From assembly GCA_946699065.1 (NCBI GenBank), contig CAMPDV010000849.1, positions 62,001 through 126,000 on the forward strand: DNA of 64,000 nt, written 5' to 3'. The stretch's first letter is position 1, and every line of letters starts with the position of its first letter. Both the position numbers and the translations under genes were made by a program. The stretch is from Loxodes magnus. Taxonomy: Eukaryota; Ciliophora; Karyorelictea; Loxodida; Loxodidae. The notes beneath the pieces were generated by a model. The model worked only from the letters and a program-made list of their open reading frames with translations. It searched no databases and had not been told where the DNA came from. This document shows, one piece after another, positions 62,770 to 64,000 of this stretch.

Positions 62770-64000
62770 AGATTTTTTATTTTCGTTTATATTAGATTTT
62801 TACACATAAGCCTGCTATAAGTTTCATATTTATTCTTAAAATCCAAATTTTTTTCTAAAAGTAACTTGTTTTATTCTAAATAAAAAAAAAAGAAATACTT
62901 TATTCGAAGATTTTCTATGAAACTTTCATTTATTATTTTCAAAGTGTTTATCAAATATAGCAGGCAGATTTCAGAAGAAAAAGTAAAAAGTCACAATTCT
63001 AAAAATTAAATTTAATATTCTTCTCTAAAATATCATAAATTAGAATAAAAAGTGAAATTTTCGCATACAATTAAAAACTAGTTTATAAAGAGAAATTAAA
63101 TAATTTTCTAGGATAAAATAGCTTTGTTTTCTTCTTAATTATATATTAAGAAGCTAACATTTTTTAGTAATTAAGATTTGCTAATAATTTTATTAATAAG
63201 CATTCTCTATAAAATCTTAAAAACTTAACTATATCCTTAATTAATAAAAATTGTAATTAAGTTAATTTAAGCTTTAGTTCTGCTATCATTCTTCAGTGTT
63301 AAAATTAAACTTTTTAGGATATAATTATTATCTAAATAAATTTAGTTTAATGTTTGACTGCTTTTTAAGTCTAAGAATAGTTTTAAATTATCATTTAAAC
63401 TCTTTATTAAATATAACTTTCTTAGAAACCTTTTAAAAACATAATATGAATTTTAATTATTTATAGAAGCAAATTACAATTTTTAATTTATAAATAGAAA
63501 AATATTTAGAAATAGTTTTAATTAGAAAGAATTAATTATTCTATCAAAATTTGTAATTGATTGATAATAATTGAAACTACTATTGTGTTTAGACTGCAAT
63601 ACTCATAAATCTAATTTTTTATTTTTATTTCATATATCTTTTTAGACTTTTTGATACCTTTAAAATGGCAATGCTTTAAATTTATCATAGAAAATAAATA
63701 TTTATAAAGATTCATAATACACAATCATTTAAGCAAAGAATGAAATACGAATTTATATCTCCATATATTTATAAACATATTAAAAGACTGCTTTAAAAAT
63801 AAATTTTTAATTAATCTGAAAAATCATATCATGGAACAAGAATATGGAACATGGAACGACTTTAAATTAAATTTAGAATTTGAAAATAGTTGAAAAAATA
63901 TTGACTTAGTTAGAAAATCATTTTATTTATTACTTATAAAAAGTAAATCTCAAATTTACTAATTAAATATCTTTAATAAAGATAAATAAATAAATTTGAT
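62770..64000. other. AT-rich downstream part of unit F, no gene seen
   Basis: Mirror of 24985-26205. Ends with ATCTTTAATAAAGATAAATAAATAAATTTGAT, the reverse complement of the LINE tail at 24982-25012, at the window edge. Nothing coding recognised. Confidence 0.5.

Larger units (their letters stand above)
45690..64000 (-). repeat. Right arm of giant inverted repeat (continues past window)
   Basis: Reverse complement of 24985-42360, about 0.9 kb longer, which is mostly the insertion at 55652-56502. It carries genes E and F, tRNA-Gln, the 118-aa ORF, a SINE and tRNA-Cys in mirrored order. The window ends inside the LINE tail shared with 24985, so the full length of the arm is unknown. AT-rich stretches 47835-49700, 50880-54815, 56520-58080 and 58520-61390 hold no recognised gene. 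Confidence 0.93.

Noticed and set aside
24985-64000. The palindrome as a sequencing or assembly artefact
   Set aside because: The arms differ at scattered bases, indels, tRNA mutations and a whole insertion with target duplication, which a simple fold-back artefact would not show. The outer ends remain unverified.

Overview
The window looks like germline-type (or paradiploid) nuclear DNA of a ciliate. It is extremely AT-rich. Every recognisable reading frame is open only if TAA and TAG are read as glutamine, and the window carries tRNA-Gln genes with anticodon UUA, the dedicated reader of UAA. In the LINE-encoded proteins TGA repeatedly sits where tryptophan is expected, while the conserved zinc-finger gene ends at TGA in every copy. 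This recalls ciliate codes in which UGA is both sense and stop (karyorelict or Condylostoma type). A Tetrahymena-like germline with decayed LINEs is the alternative. No housekeeping protein gene was recognised.

The backbone is one long AT-rich repeat unit carrying a single gene for a protein of about 275-285 residues with C2H2 zinc fingers. It is present six times, at 6822 (+), 17152 (-), 26210 (-), 40909 (+), 46297 (-) and 61907 (+). Five copies are open from start to stop and one has a 1-nt frameshift. Units A and B face each other across a stack of LINE DNA (8155-15230). From about 24985 to beyond the window end the DNA is a giant inverted repeat: left arm 24985-42360, spacer 42360-45690, right arm 45690-64000. 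Each arm carries two zinc-finger genes (C and D; E and F), a tRNA-Cys(GCA), a tRNA-Gln(UUA), a structured SINE and a short 118-residue ORF. A retroelement insertion at 55652-56502 is present in only one arm, with its empty site in the other.

The remainder is retroelement DNA: one nearly full non-LTR element (8994-14500, minus strand; CCHC ORF1, then APE endonuclease, YADD reverse transcriptase and a terminal CCHC motif); seven ORF1-only relics; a detached LINE 3' end; a GC-rich SINE family of about 290 bp whose stems covary between copies and which is flanked by 15-18 bp target duplications; and a composite SINE (24510-25005) with a duplicated structured domain, a 19-bp minisatellite and a LINE tail. 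Long AT-rich stretches between these hold nothing I can identify. All identity statements are by eye.
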